From NCBI GenBank assembly GCA_041649015.1, contig JBAZNU010000001.1, positions 620,001-684,000 on the forward strand: a DNA stretch of 64,000 nucleotides, written 5' to 3'. The stretch is from Ignavibacteria bacterium (GTDB lineage Bacteria > Bacteroidota > Ignavibacteria > Tepidaquicellales > Tepidaquicellaceae). The position numbers and the translations under genes were made by a program. The notes beneath the pieces are model-generated. The model was not told where the DNA came from. It saw only the letters and a program-made list of their open reading frames with translations, and did no database searches. Of this stretch, positions 42,175-50,807 are shown piece by piece. How positions within the stretch are numbered: the stretch's first letter is position 1; every line of letters starts with the position of its first letter.

Positions 42175-42963
42175 TTGCAGAAGGTAATATCAATATCTAA
42201 TCAGAAGGGCGGAGTCGGTAAAACAACAACGGCTATTAACCTCTCGTCTTGTATTGCCAATCTCGGAATACAAACACTTCTGATAGATGCAGACCCGCAG
42301 GCAAACGCCACGACGGGCATGGGGCTTGAAACAAGCAGCAGCGACAGCAGCATATACGAAGTTCTTGTTACCGACAAGAAAGCATCTGAGGCAATACAAA
42401 AAACACAGATAGAAAATCTGTATATAATTAAGTCGCACATTAATCTCGTTGCCGCAGAGCTTGAGCTTGTCTCGCTTGAGCACAGGGAGTTAATGCTGAG
42501 AAACAAACTGTTCGAATTAGCGAATGAGAATAACGGTTACGATTTCAGGTTTGTGTTTATTGACTGTCCGCCGTCGCTCGGGCTTATTACATTGAACTCG
42601 TTGAATGCAGCGGACTCGGTGCTGATACCAGTACAATGCGAATACTACGCACTGGAGGGGCTTTCGGCATTGCTGAATACGATAAAGATGGTGAAGAACT
42701 CATTCAACCCGACACTGAGCATAGAAGGATATCTGCTGACGATGTTTGATTCAAGATTAAAACTTGCGAATCAGGTAGAAGCAGAGCTAAGAAAATATTT
42801 TGCTGACAAAGTATTTAAAACAAAGATAGCACGAAACGTTAAGATAGGCGAAGCGCCGAGTTACGGAAAACCGATTGTAGATTACGACCCGTATTCATTG
42901 GGCGCTAGACACTACGCAGACCTTGCAGAAGAATTTGTAGAAAGAAATAATATTACAACATAA
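42175..42963 (+). CDS. parA: Chromosome partitioning ATPase ParA (Soj)
   Basis: A Walker-type ATPase that drives segregation of ParB-parS complexes. The deviant Walker A motif SNQKGGVGKTTTAINL starts at residue 6. DADPQANATTGMG, VFIDCPPSLGLITLN (Walker B) and IPVQCEYYALEGLSALL are conserved. At 262 residues it is the small Soj type without an N-terminal DNA-binding domain, which fits a chromosomal rather than a P1-type plasmid system. Translation probably starts at TTG 42175. parB starts 1 base after the stop, and a perfect parS site is at 9580-9595. Confidence 0.95.
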   Translation: MQKVISISNQKGGVGKTTTAINLSSCIANLGIQTLLIDADPQANATTGMGLETSSSDSSIYEVLVTDKKASEAIQKTQIENLYIIKSHINLVAAELELVSLEHRELMLRNKLFELANENNGYDFRFVFIDCPPSLGLITLNSLNAADSVLIPVQCEYYALEGLSALLNTIKMVKNSFNPTLSIEGYLLTMFDSRLKLANQVEAELRKYFADKVFKTKIARNVKIGEAPSYGKPIVDYDPYSLGARHYADLAEEFVERNNITT

Positions 42964-42964
42964 A

Positions 42965-43876
42965 ATGGACCACAAAGGCGGATTAGGAAAAGGAATATCG
43001 GTCTTGTTCGGCAATAAGAATATTGACCCCGATAACGTAACGGGCGAAGGAACGAAGACAGAGACGAAAGAGCAGCTTTATATTGAAACGGAAAAAATAA
43101 AAAGGAACCCATACCAGCCGAGAGAAGACTTTAATGAGGAAGAGCTGAAAGAGCTTTCAGACTCAATCAAGCAAAAGGGCGTACTTCAACCGTTAACAGT
43201 AATGAACGCAAAGGACGGTCAGGGCTACATATTAATATCGGGTGAGAGACGCCTGCGCGCTGCTGTACTTGCGGGGCTTAAGGCAGTACCGGCGTACGTT
43301 TACAACACTACTGATGACAGCAAAGAGAACCTGCTTGAGCTTGCTTTGATAGAAAACGTACAGCGTTCAGACCTTAACCCGATGGAGCTTTCGGATTCGT
43401 ACCAGATGCTGGTTGACGACTGCAGTCTGACGCAGGAGCAGATTGCGTCAAAAGTTTCAAAACAAAGAAGCACTGTTGCAAACTATTTAAGACTTCAGAA
43501 GCTTCCCGTCGAAGTAAAAGTATCGCTTCGGAAGAATGAAATCACCGAGGGACACGCAAGAGGAATACTGAGAGTTAACGACCCTGCCGCCCAGCTTGTA
43601 TTGTGGCAGAGAATAATGCGAGAGAAGATAACCGTGCGTGAACTTGAAGGGATAACGCAGCCGACCGCCAAACCAAAGAGAAAGAAGAGTTCAACAAAGA
43701 ACAAAGAAACAAAGGACCCGTACTTACAGGAAATGGAAAACAAGATGCGGTTATTTTTTGGTACAAGAGTAACAATAAAAGCAAAGACAAAACAAACGGG
43801 CGAAATAATAATTGATTATTTTTCAAACGAAGACCTTGAAAGAATAATAGAACTTAGCGAAAGAAAAAGCAGTTAG
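42965..43876 (+). CDS. parB: Chromosome partitioning protein ParB (Spo0J)
   Basis: A CTP-dependent clamp that loads at parS. The N-terminal MDHKGGLGKGISVLFG start is typical of chromosomal ParB. The CTPase/ParB-N domain has NPYQPREDFNEEELKELSDS, ISGERRLRAA (GERRxRA) and ENVQRSDLNPMELSDSYQ. The helix-turn-helix follows (LTQEQIASKVSKQRSTVANYLRL, residues ~157-180). A lysine-rich linker precedes the C-terminal dimerisation region that ends FFGTRVTIKAKTKQTGEIII... At 303 residues it has the usual length. Confidence 0.95.
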   Translation: MDHKGGLGKGISVLFGNKNIDPDNVTGEGTKTETKEQLYIETEKIKRNPYQPREDFNEEELKELSDSIKQKGVLQPLTVMNAKDGQGYILISGERRLRAAVLAGLKAVPAYVYNTTDDSKENLLELALIENVQRSDLNPMELSDSYQMLVDDCSLTQEQIASKVSKQRSTVANYLRLQKLPVEVKVSLRKNEITEGHARGILRVNDPAAQLVLWQRIMREKITVRELEGITQPTAKPKRKKSSTKNKETKDPYLQEMENKMRLFFGTRVTIKAKTKQTGEIIIDYFSNEDLERIIELSERKSS

Positions 43877-43934
43877 CCATCAGCGTTCAGCGGTCAAAAT
43901 ATTTAGAAAGAAAATTAAATTTAAAGAACATCAC

Positions 43935-44369
43935 ATGAAAAAGAAACTTTATACAGAAAGAGCACCAAAACCGATAGGTCCTTATTCACAGGCGATTCAG
44001 TACAACAGTCTAAACATAAAGAACGGCGGTTTTGAATCAGCAATAAGAGACGCGATACAATTTAACGGATTGATATTTACATCCGGGCAAATAGCTCTGG
44101 ATGCGGACGGGAACGTAATATCACAGGACATAAAAGAGCAGACGAGGGCAGTATGCACGAACCTTAAGAACCTTCTTGAAGACAGCGGCAGTTCGCTTTT
44201 GAACGTAATAAAAACAACCGTCTTCATAAAAGACATGAATGATTTTGCCGCAATGAACGAGGTTTACGGAGAGTTCTTCGGCGAATCCGCACCGGCAAGA
44301 AGCACTGTTGAAGTAGCGCGTCTTCCGAAGGATGTAAAGGTTGAAATAGAAGTAATAGCGCATACGTAA
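43935..44369 (+). CDS. ridA: RidA family enamine/imine deaminase with a ~20-residue insertion
   Basis: Hydrolyses reactive enamines from PLP enzymes. The core motifs are present: IGPYSQAI, LIFTSGQIALDADGNV, IKTTVFIKDMNDFAAMNEVY, PARSTVEVARLPKDVKVEIE. At 144 residues it is ~18 longer than usual, because a ~20-residue segment (YNSLNIKNGGFESAIRDA) sits between GPYSQAI and the following strand. The insert is bounded at the DNA level by GCGATTCAG (43992-44000) and GCGATACAA (44052-44060), 60 bases apart, like an imperfect target duplication. The loop is on the surface of the trimer, so activity may survive. Confidence 0.88.
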   Translation: MKKKLYTERAPKPIGPYSQAIQYNSLNIKNGGFESAIRDAIQFNGLIFTSGQIALDADGNVISQDIKEQTRAVCTNLKNLLEDSGSSLLNVIKTTVFIKDMNDFAAMNEVYGEFFGESAPARSTVEVARLPKDVKVEIEVIAHT

Positions 44370-44413
44370 AGCTGTTAACAGTGAACTGTATGTAGTAAGA
44401 AGTAAGTAGTCTC

Positions 44414-44484
44414 AACAAGTCGGGATGCAAAGAACGCATAATCAGTTATCCGTCCTAACAAGTCGGGATGCAAAGAACGCATAA
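44414..44484. repeat. 28-bp direct repeat pair
   Basis: AACAAGTCGGGATGCAAAGA followed by ACGCATAA occurs at 44414-44441 and again at 44457-44484, start to start 43 bp. Only two copies are present and the spacer between them is 15 bases, so this is not a CRISPR array. CGCATA phrases of the same kind recur in the repeat at 58155-58279. Confidence 0.85.
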
Positions 44485-44504
44485 GCTGTGAATGGCGAAA
44501 AATA

Positions 44505-44539
44505 TTTAAAGACCAATTTAAGACCAATCTGAGTACAAG
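44505..44539 (-). repeat. 35-bp dispersed intergenic repeat, copy 2
   Basis: The reverse complement matches 26610-26644 in about 31 of 35 positions, including both ATTGGTCT units with their 11-bp period. See the copy at 26610 for interpretation. Confidence 0.6.
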
Positions 44540-44651
44540 GTAACCGAAAGATTAAGAAAAAATGAAAGTGCGATTTCTGAGCATTTTCAGGGATTTCAAT
44601 ATTTAAAAAATAACAGAGAAATTTTATTACCATATTTTACACACTCCTTTC

Positions 44652-44834
44652 ATTATTAATCACAACAAAAACCGAAACTTGGACACGGCAAGTTTTTGTC
44701 GATTTTTTTGTACGGATTATAAGAGACCGGAGATACAGGGATTTATTTTAAGAAAAAGATTTTTTTAAGGGGGAAAATATTTTTAAAATGAGAATTTCCG
44801 TGGCACAATTTCGAAAAATGTTGTGATTAATAAT
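44652..44834. mobile_element. Candidate MITE-like element with 16-bp terminal inverted repeats
   Basis: ATTATTAATCACAACA (44652-44667) and its exact reverse complement TGTTGTGATTAATAAT (44819-44834) bound ~150 bases of non-coding AT-rich DNA, with weaker similarity continuing outwards. No ORF is inside. The size and symmetry fit a miniature inverted-repeat element, but no target duplication is obvious and only one copy is in the window. Confidence 0.4.
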
Positions 44835-44941
44835 AGGAAGGCATGTTAGTTGATGGTTTTAGTGACGTCTCTTTGATTCTATTCTTAAAAACATTTTTAT
44901 AAAAACAAACTTATTACTAACCCGAATAATATAAATTAAAA

Positions 44942-45970
44942 TTATGCTATTATATCAATTAATTTTCTTGAAATCCCCGTCCAGTTTTGGTTAAGATTTA
45001 TTGTCCTTATCTGAATACTGTGATTTTTATACCGGTATTTTAAATCATACTCGTTTATTACTGTCGGATAAAGAAGTATGCCTGTTGATTTTTGTGTCTT
45101 TTCTGTATCATTTTCCTGGTTTAAAAGATAGCTGAACAACTGATATAAATTTGAAGATTTGATCTTCTCACTGCCAAATCTATCCGTCATGGTTTCTGCA
45201 TAGTATTTTGTATCTATGATTATCTTATCAGTTTCGTTTTCAAGAGTTATATCGGTTTCCATTTGAGGAAGATTGCTGTCGTTCTCTGATTTATCGAAAT
45301 TCCATTGTATAATTTCCCGTCTAACCGAGGGGTACTTCTTCTGCTCTATTCGATAGAAATTTCTTACAAATGCTTCGAATAGTTGGTTCATTTTGTGTTC
45401 ATCGCGGGTAAAGTCGGTGAATTTATATCTTCCCTGTTCTTCTGACGGCAAAGTGTTTTCGAATATGATTTTACAAACATTCATTATGAAACCATAGAAA
45501 TGATTATTCCGGTTTATTTTAATCTGCTTAAATAATGAATTTGTTATCTCAATTTGACTAATTTCATTAAACATTTTAAGCAGTAAAACCAGCTCATTCT
45601 TAAGGTCTTTATCAACTCCTTTTGTTCTTGTGAGGCGGTAAATGGTTGTTACAAGAATTCTGTTTGAGATTATATTTGCAGAGAAATCATCAAAATCACA
45701 AATTGTCTTTTGTTTAAATAATATGTTTCTTTTTAATGTTTCTGCAATACGCAGCTTTCCTTTTATACCGAGGATTTCTTCTGTATAATCGTTATAGTTT
45801 TTATCTATGCCACGTTTAAGAAGTGTTTTTGATGCGTTGATTAGTATTTTTGCAAAGAGGTCCAGCAATTCGGTTTTATCCTCTACCGAAATGTTTACTT
45901 TGTCTTTTTCATCAAGCTTATTCCATGCGTAGCAAAGTAAATAGTAAATATTTTCAATCGGTATTTTCAC
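44942..45970 (-). CDS. mcrC: McrC-like subunit of type IV restriction system
   Basis: The nuclease partner of McrB. The N-terminal part begins PIENIYYLLCYAWNKLDE, a typical McrC opening, followed by a long helical region. The PD-(D/E)xK nuclease core is near residues 235-265: LPQMETDITLENETDKIIID followed by TKYYAET, with D, D and K in the expected order. LYQLFSYLLNQ and GILLYPTV follow, as in the family. At 342 residues it has the usual length. It starts 3 bases after the McrB stop, as expected for a two-subunit system that cuts modified DNA. Confidence 0.88.
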   Translation of the reverse strand: MKIPIENIYYLLCYAWNKLDEKDKVNISVEDKTELLDLFAKILINASKTLLKRGIDKNYNDYTEEILGIKGKLRIAETLKRNILFKQKTICDFDDFSANIISNRILVTTIYRLTRTKGVDKDLKNELVLLLKMFNEISQIEITNSLFKQIKINRNNHFYGFIMNVCKIIFENTLPSEEQGRYKFTDFTRDEHKMNQLFEAFVRNFYRIEQKKYPSVRREIIQWNFDKSENDSNLPQMETDITLENETDKIIIDTKYYAETMTDRFGSEKIKSSNLYQLFSYLLNQENDTEKTQKSTGILLYPTVINEYDLKYRYKNHSIQIRTINLNQNWTGISRKLIDIIA

Positions 45971-45973
45971 GAA

Positions 45974-48601
45974 CTATCTTGTGAGTGATTTTATTATATC
46001 ATCAACCTGTGATAAATCATCGAACCAGATTTCCTCAAGAAGCGGTTTTATCTCAAATTTAATTATATCAGACCACCAACGGTTTGCGTCCATGTCATTT
46101 TTATACGTGCAGAAATAGCTGTGACCTATACGGTAACCTTCTCCAAGATTTGTGTCTGATTTTATTTTCTGGTTCAATTTTGTAACCGAAGAAATAATAT
46201 GTTCGGCTAATAATTCCGAGATACCTTTTGAAAGCAGAAATGTTCGGAAACTTTCGCCATATTCGGGATGAAGTGTAATAAAAGCAAATCTTCTCCTGAG
46301 AGCATAATCAACTATTGCCAAAGAGCGATCGGCTGTATTCATGGTTCCTATTATATACAAATTATCTGGAACATAAAATCTATCCGCTTCATCTTCGGAA
46401 TAAGTAAGCTTTAATGCAAATTTTTCTTTACGCTTATCGGTCTCGATAAGCATCATTAGCTCTCCGAAGATTTTACTTAGGTTTCCGCGATTGATTTCAT
46501 CTATTATGAAGAAAAAGGGTTTTTCTGTATGGGCAATCGCCCTTCTGCAGAATGAGTAGAAAATACCGTCCTTAATATCAAAGCTTCCTTTTTTCGTCGG
46601 CCGGAGTCCCTGAATGAAATCTTCATAGCTGTACGACTGGTGGAATTGAATCATTTCTATGTTAGCATCTTTTTCTTCTTGCAATATTTCATACGCAAGC
46701 TTTCGGGTTAAGAATGTCTTTCCGACTCCCGGGGGTCCTTGCAGTATAACATTTTTCTTTCTTTTAAGGATTTCAACTGCCTGATTAAAATCCTCCTGAC
46801 TGATAAAAGGTTTATCCGGGTCGTTTATAAAGCTGTATTTTTTAAAGCCGCCTGTTTGTAACTGTTTTTCGGTTATAATGTTTTTGTTATCAATAACTTC
46901 ACGAATTATATCATACTCTTCTTCGGTAAGTTTAAATAAACTTCCCTGATTATTGATAAAAACCTCGCAATCCTGAAGCATGGGAATATCTTTGAGCTCG
47001 TTCCAATTAACCGGAACTTCAAGTTTTTCGGCGACGACAAATTCAATTTGTTCGCCTTCTTCAGTGTCGTGAAGGCCTTTTGTGACTTCGAAAATTGCTT
47101 TAATCTGACGTGTTGGAGAACTTTCGTAACCAATAATTAAATCACCGGGTTTTAAGGCTTCGAAGTGTTTGTATATTCGTCGTTTATTTCCCTTTTCATT
47201 ATGGGTTGTATAAGTCTGAAAATCACCCTCTTTGTATTCACTTATACTCCATATTGAAGGATTCGCATTTATCCACCAAAAGTTCAGCGGCTCTGCATCT
47301 TCCGGAGATTCTTCGAAATTAGATTCTGTTTCTGCAACGAGAGAAGATTCAGAAATATTTTTACTAAATACAATTTTATGCTGTTCGAATACTTCTGCGA
47401 GTTCCGGGTATATTCTTAAATACTCTACCAGAAGGAATTCCCAAACTTTTGTCGGGCTGAAAGTATCAGGACGGAACAAGTATTTATAATTTCTGTAAGT
47501 ACCCGATTTGTACTGATAGACTTTATTAGTTATCCAATTAACTTTGCGGCAATAGTTATAACCATCGGGTGATTCTTCGTAATAATAATTGCTTTCAATA
47601 ATGCCGATACCGATGCAAGTGCTAACGCCTTTGTTTGCGAAAATTAAATCACCAATGTTAGCTGTCTTGAACAGCCATAGATTCCAGGACTGGTTTGACT
47701 GACTATCGGACGGCAAGCCAATAGCTTCATTGATTTCGACTCTTGAATTATATTGTGAAATGTCGCCAAGTTCAAAACTTTCAAAATTGATAGCAGCGAT
47801 ACCTTTTTCGTAAAACCTATCCCATTCTGAAGCATGGCTTCCGGGAGCAAACTTGAAATAATTGCGGACCTCTTTGTTTAGTTTAAGCAATTCGGGTTTT
47901 ATTTCATTGAGGAAAGATACGGCTTCTTCGTATGTGGAAATGGTTTTTAACTGATTTGGTTTAGGATTTTTTAAAGAACTACCGGGGTAGCGACCTGCTT
48001 CAGATTTATTACATATTTTAATGAAAAACTGATATGCATCCCTATGTGAATGTTTATGGATTGGGTACAGGGCTAACCAACAAAAATAGGCACCGAAATT
48101 TGAAGGGCCATAGAAATCAACGTTATGAGTATCATAGTCGGCGAGATGAAGGTCGTCAATAAGCTGTTTACAAATCTGATCGAGATAGAGTTTGGTTGTA
48201 TCTTTTGTGACTCCACGATAGAAGAAGACGTGGAACACGTTCCAATGTTTTTGGTAGTTTGCAAACATATCTCTATTATGAAGCGGATAGTCATCAAGTT
48301 CCTGTAGAAAATCCTTATTAAGATGTTTGAAGAATGATTTATTCTTTGTTCTAATGTGTTCTTTGAGGTCTTCGACAAGTTTTTCGGTGACGGTGGTACC
48401 ATCTATTAATAATCTTGCGATTTCAGCTCTTAATAAGTTAACAGGTTGAAATTTCCTTTCGGGGTCGCCATATTCGGTATAGATATCCTCGAGGGTGGAT
48501 TGAGAAATTTCGTTTAATGCTTTGAATAATGATTCGGATTTATCTGCGTATTGTTGGTATTGTTTAGATAGTTCAACAATGTATTGAAATTGAGTGTTCA
48601 T
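45974..48601 (-). CDS. mcrB: McrB-like GTPase with N-terminal sensor domains (type IV restriction)
   Basis: An AAA+ motor that translocates DNA and activates McrC. The C-terminal AAA+ domain (from ~residue 600) has Walker A GPPGVGKTFLTRKLAYEI near 622, SYSYEDFIQGLRP, Walker B FFFIIDEINRGNLSKIFGEL and the McrB-type GTMNTADRSLAIVDYALRRRF with arginine finger. The N-terminal ~600 residues hold a helical region (1-150), a middle domain with SWNLWLFKTANIGDLIFANK, and a segment around 445-570 (LNFWWINANPSIWSISEYKEG, HFEALKPGDLIIGYESS) that looks like an EVE/PUA-type modified-base reader. At 875 residues it is much longer than E. coli McrB (~460). The specificity for modified DNA is unknown. Confidence 0.87.
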   Translation of the reverse strand: MNTQFQYIVELSKQYQQYADKSESLFKALNEISQSTLEDIYTEYGDPERKFQPVNLLRAEIARLLIDGTTVTEKLVEDLKEHIRTKNKSFFKHLNKDFLQELDDYPLHNRDMFANYQKHWNVFHVFFYRGVTKDTTKLYLDQICKQLIDDLHLADYDTHNVDFYGPSNFGAYFCWLALYPIHKHSHRDAYQFFIKICNKSEAGRYPGSSLKNPKPNQLKTISTYEEAVSFLNEIKPELLKLNKEVRNYFKFAPGSHASEWDRFYEKGIAAINFESFELGDISQYNSRVEINEAIGLPSDSQSNQSWNLWLFKTANIGDLIFANKGVSTCIGIGIIESNYYYEESPDGYNYCRKVNWITNKVYQYKSGTYRNYKYLFRPDTFSPTKVWEFLLVEYLRIYPELAEVFEQHKIVFSKNISESSLVAETESNFEESPEDAEPLNFWWINANPSIWSISEYKEGDFQTYTTHNEKGNKRRIYKHFEALKPGDLIIGYESSPTRQIKAIFEVTKGLHDTEEGEQIEFVVAEKLEVPVNWNELKDIPMLQDCEVFINNQGSLFKLTEEEYDIIREVIDNKNIITEKQLQTGGFKKYSFINDPDKPFISQEDFNQAVEILKRKKNVILQGPPGVGKTFLTRKLAYEILQEEKDANIEMIQFHQSYSYEDFIQGLRPTKKGSFDIKDGIFYSFCRRAIAHTEKPFFFIIDEINRGNLSKIFGELMMLIETDKRKEKFALKLTYSEDEADRFYVPDNLYIIGTMNTADRSLAIVDYALRRRFAFITLHPEYGESFRTFLLSKGISELLAEHIISSVTKLNQKIKSDTNLGEGYRIGHSYFCTYKNDMDANRWWSDIIKFEIKPLLEEIWFDDLSQVDDIIKSLTR

Positions 48602-48982
48602 AAAATTATAGATTTATTTTTGTAAAACCTTAATTTATAATAAGATAACGAGTAGTGAAGTATTTTATATTTTCAATTTATGGATATTTATTTTTATATT
48701 CAATTTATTTATAAATAATATGGTCCTGTTTTGAATTGAAAGGAGTATATCGTTATAGTTGTAATCTTTATCCTCTGCCACTTAAATTAATTTCAACGTG
48801 CCTTCACCCACGCGTTCTTCACGTCGGACGTGGAGATTGTCTCAAAACAAAGATTTTACAACAAAAACATTAAAAAGGGATTAGATCCCCGATAAAAACA
48901 TTCGGGGATGACAAGAAAAAAATAAAAACAATATAAAGAAAGATAGAAATTAGATATTTCTGATGAACAATGTAACTGTTAT

Positions 48983-48996
48983 GGGGCTGAAGCCCC
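48983..48996 (+). terminator. Short GC hairpin followed by T-tract
   Basis: GGGGC-TGAA-GCCCC, then CCTTTTTTAT on the plus strand. It has the form of an intrinsic terminator, but no plus-strand gene ends nearby. It may instead be a dispersed hairpin repeat that insulates the two minus-strand operons. Confidence 0.4.
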
Positions 48997-49034
48997 CCTT
49001 TTTTATCATTTCTTTTATTCGTTGACTAAGAGCG

Positions 49035-49082
49035 GTAAACGGTGAACTGTAAACAGATAGCAGTAAACGGTGAACTGTAAAC
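49035..49082. repeat. 20-bp direct repeat pair
   Basis: GTAAACGGTGAACTGTAAAC occurs exactly at 49035-49054 and 49063-49082, a 28-bp period. The phrase style (GTGAACTGTA) recurs once near 44379-44391 after ridA. Confidence 0.85.
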
Positions 49083-49215
49083 TGTTTTTATATTTATACG
49101 GAGATAACACAAAGATTACTTTATTAGAAAGAATTGAAATTTGTGTAGATAGAGGGAATGCAAATTAATTAGACTATAATACTAATAAATTAAATAATCA
49201 AAAAAATAAAGAAAG

Positions 49216-50004
49216 CTATATTATATTTATATAATTTGATTTTACATACTCAAATGCTTTGCCTATTTCATATTCAGAGCTATTCATGATAAGGGGTAAG
49301 ATATCGTTTTGAAAAATAGGGTCTTCAATTTTAGCACTTAAATTATCAAGAAAATCCTTTTTTGTGATGCTTAAGTTTTCCTTTTCAAGGTAGGCTTTAA
49401 ATATTTTGATGGTCTTTTCATAATTGGGATTTAATTCCCTCGCGATCCATAAGTCGAATAAATCCCTGCCTTTTCTCCTTTGGTATAAGGCGCGGAGTTT
49501 TGTTGCGAGCAATTCTTCTGATGAGAAAGTAATAATATTAGCAGTACCAGTAAACCAATCTGATTTACATTCCCGTTTTAATTTTTTAGTTCCTTCTATT
49601 GCAAAATGCTCTCGTGTATTGATTTCTATTTTTATTTTCATTTTAGGATTAGGGGGATTCTCTGCGTAATAAGAATATATTAAAGTATTATTATTTTTTG
49701 ATTTCTTATATTTTGGATTACCGGGAATTATTCGTCTTAATATTTTTCTAAGTTCAGTGAGGATATTTCCGATGTCACCAGTTTTAATCTGTACAAAATC
49801 TAAATCTTCCGAATATCTGTGAGAGCCTTTAAGAAAAAGTTTGTGTAAAGCAGTTCCTCCTCTGAAAGCTAAATTATCAGAGATTATTTCACTTGAATAT
49901 AGTTCTATAAGCAGTCTTGATAATATTAAATCCTGCTCTACAAATTCATCCTGCCGCCAGGGTGAATTGATTTTCCATTGGTCTATGTAAGCTTTAGGGA
50001 GCAA
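49216..50004 (-). CDS. abiEii: AbiEii-type nucleotidyltransferase toxin
   Basis: The toxin of a type IV AbiE toxin-antitoxin/abortive infection pair. The nucleotidyltransferase motif NLAFRGGTALHKLFL (residues ~40-54) is followed by SHRYSEDLDFVQ with the catalytic acidic pair. The later block SEELLATKLRALYQRRKGRD continues LFDLWIARE, conserved in AbiEii/AbiGii. At 262 residues it has a usual length. The start overlaps the antitoxin gene by 11 bases. Related toxins modify tRNA or transfer nucleotides to block growth; the target here is unknown. Confidence 0.87.
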   Translation of the reverse strand: MLPKAYIDQWKINSPWRQDEFVEQDLILSRLLIELYSSEIISDNLAFRGGTALHKLFLKGSHRYSEDLDFVQIKTGDIGNILTELRKILRRIIPGNPKYKKSKNNNTLIYSYYAENPPNPKMKIKIEINTREHFAIEGTKKLKRECKSDWFTGTANIITFSSEELLATKLRALYQRRKGRDLFDLWIARELNPNYEKTIKIFKAYLEKENLSITKKDFLDNLSAKIEDPIFQNDILPLIMNSSEYEIGKAFEYVKSNYINII

Positions 50005-50803
50005 TGAATTCTTCCCAGTTTATGTTTTCAATGATTTTCCATTTTTCTGACCGCGACAGATTATTTTCGGTTTTATTTCCTAACCGAGATAAAGGAATAT
50101 AAGCAGTTGCTTTTTTAGAATATTCATACAGAGGATTAATTAATTCTGCTGCTTCGAGCTTTTCGAGAATAAAACCAAGACGTTGTATATAGGTTACTTC
50201 TAAATTATTCTTTAGTAAATTTTTTATATCACTTATTTTGAGTTGAGAGAGCATATCTGAAATTATAAGAAAAATATTGCTGATAGTACCGCTTTCATGT
50301 TCGTATTTAATTAAATCGTAAGCAGTAAGTGCCGGTGAAGAATAATTAATATAGCCATAACCTCCTTTTTGCCTGATAATGCAGTATTCTGGGAAATATT
50401 TTTTCTTTTGGAAATTAATTCCTTGCAGAATATTCTTCGGAGTATGAATCTGCTTATCAACAATTACCTGAAAAACCAAGGAACGGAAGTGAGCAGTGCC
50501 GTAAAAAGCGGCGGCGGATAATAAGCCGGTGTAATAATTAATCTTTCTATAATTCATCAGTTGTTCAATAAAATCTGCCGGCGGTATATTTCCTGAATCC
50601 TTTTCTGAAGGGGAATAAATAGCATAAAAACCTTCTGACAAGTTTTTTATCATTTTTCTGCTGACAGAATATTTAATATACTGTTTAGCAGCGTTTTTAT
50701 TATTGCCTTTAAAATTTACCAATTCTTTAAAGGAAAAGGTTTTTCTACCGTTTTTAAGGTTAAATTCTATAAAATCAATATTTAAGTTCTTATTATAGCT
50801 CAT
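49994..50803 (-). CDS. abiEi: AbiEi-type antitoxin
   Basis: The upstream partner of the toxin. The N-terminal ~80 residues look like a winged-helix DNA-binding domain (FSFKELVNFKGNNKNAAKQY, MIKNLSEGFYAIYSP), as in AbiEi antitoxins that repress their own promoter. The C-terminal antitoxin region contains YYTGLLSAAAFYGTAHFR, VFQVIVDKQIH, YINYSSPALTAYDLIKYE, and LGFILEKLEA. At 269 residues it fits the family. A nested palindrome immediately upstream of its start (50808-50848) is the likely operator. Confidence 0.85.
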   Translation of the reverse strand: MSYNKNLNIDFIEFNLKNGRKTFSFKELVNFKGNNKNAAKQYIKYSVSRKMIKNLSEGFYAIYSPSEKDSGNIPPADFIEQLMNYRKINYYTGLLSAAAFYGTAHFRSLVFQVIVDKQIHTPKNILQGINFQKKKYFPEYCIIRQKGGYGYINYSSPALTAYDLIKYEHESGTISNIFLIISDMLSQLKISDIKNLLKNNLEVTYIQRLGFILEKLEAAELINPLYEYSKKATAYIPLSRLGNKTENNLSRSEKWKIIENINWEEFIAP

Positions 50804-50807
50804 ATAA

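Larger units (their letters stand above)
44370..44941. other. Repeat-rich intergenic region before the McrBC locus
   Basis: About 570 bases without a credible gene. From left to right it contains a 28-bp direct repeat pair (44414-44484), the second copy of the 35-bp dispersed repeat (44505-44539) and a segment bounded by 16-bp inverted repeats (44652-44834). The right part is very A/T-rich with polyT and polyA runs. It separates the core genome (RidA side) from the defence block. Confidence 0.65.
48602..49215. other. Intergenic region between McrBC and AbiE with hairpins and short repeats
   Basis: About 610 bases without a gene. The left ~170 bases are AT-rich and should contain the mcrB promoter (minus strand). 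A hairpin ATCCCCGA/TCGGGGAT (48885-48892 and 48902-48909) and a second, GGGGC-TGAA-GCCCC (48983-48996) followed by a T run, resemble dispersed hairpin repeats of related genomes. A direct repeat GTAAACGGTGAACTGTAAAC lies at 49035-49054 and 49063-49082. Confidence 0.6.

Noticed and set aside
42175..43876. parAB as part of an integrated plasmid
   Set aside because: ParA is the small Soj type, ParB has the chromosomal N-terminus, a canonical chromosomal parS is in the window, and no replication or conjugation gene is nearby.
44414..44484. Two-unit CRISPR-like array
   Set aside because: Only two 28-bp repeats with a 15-base spacer, no cas genes and no further units; better described as a direct repeat pair.
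48885..48909. Hairpin upstream of AbiE/McrBC as a riboswitch or attenuator
   Set aside because: A simple 8-bp stem with no further conserved structure and no gene start downstream on its strand; treated as a dispersed hairpin repeat.
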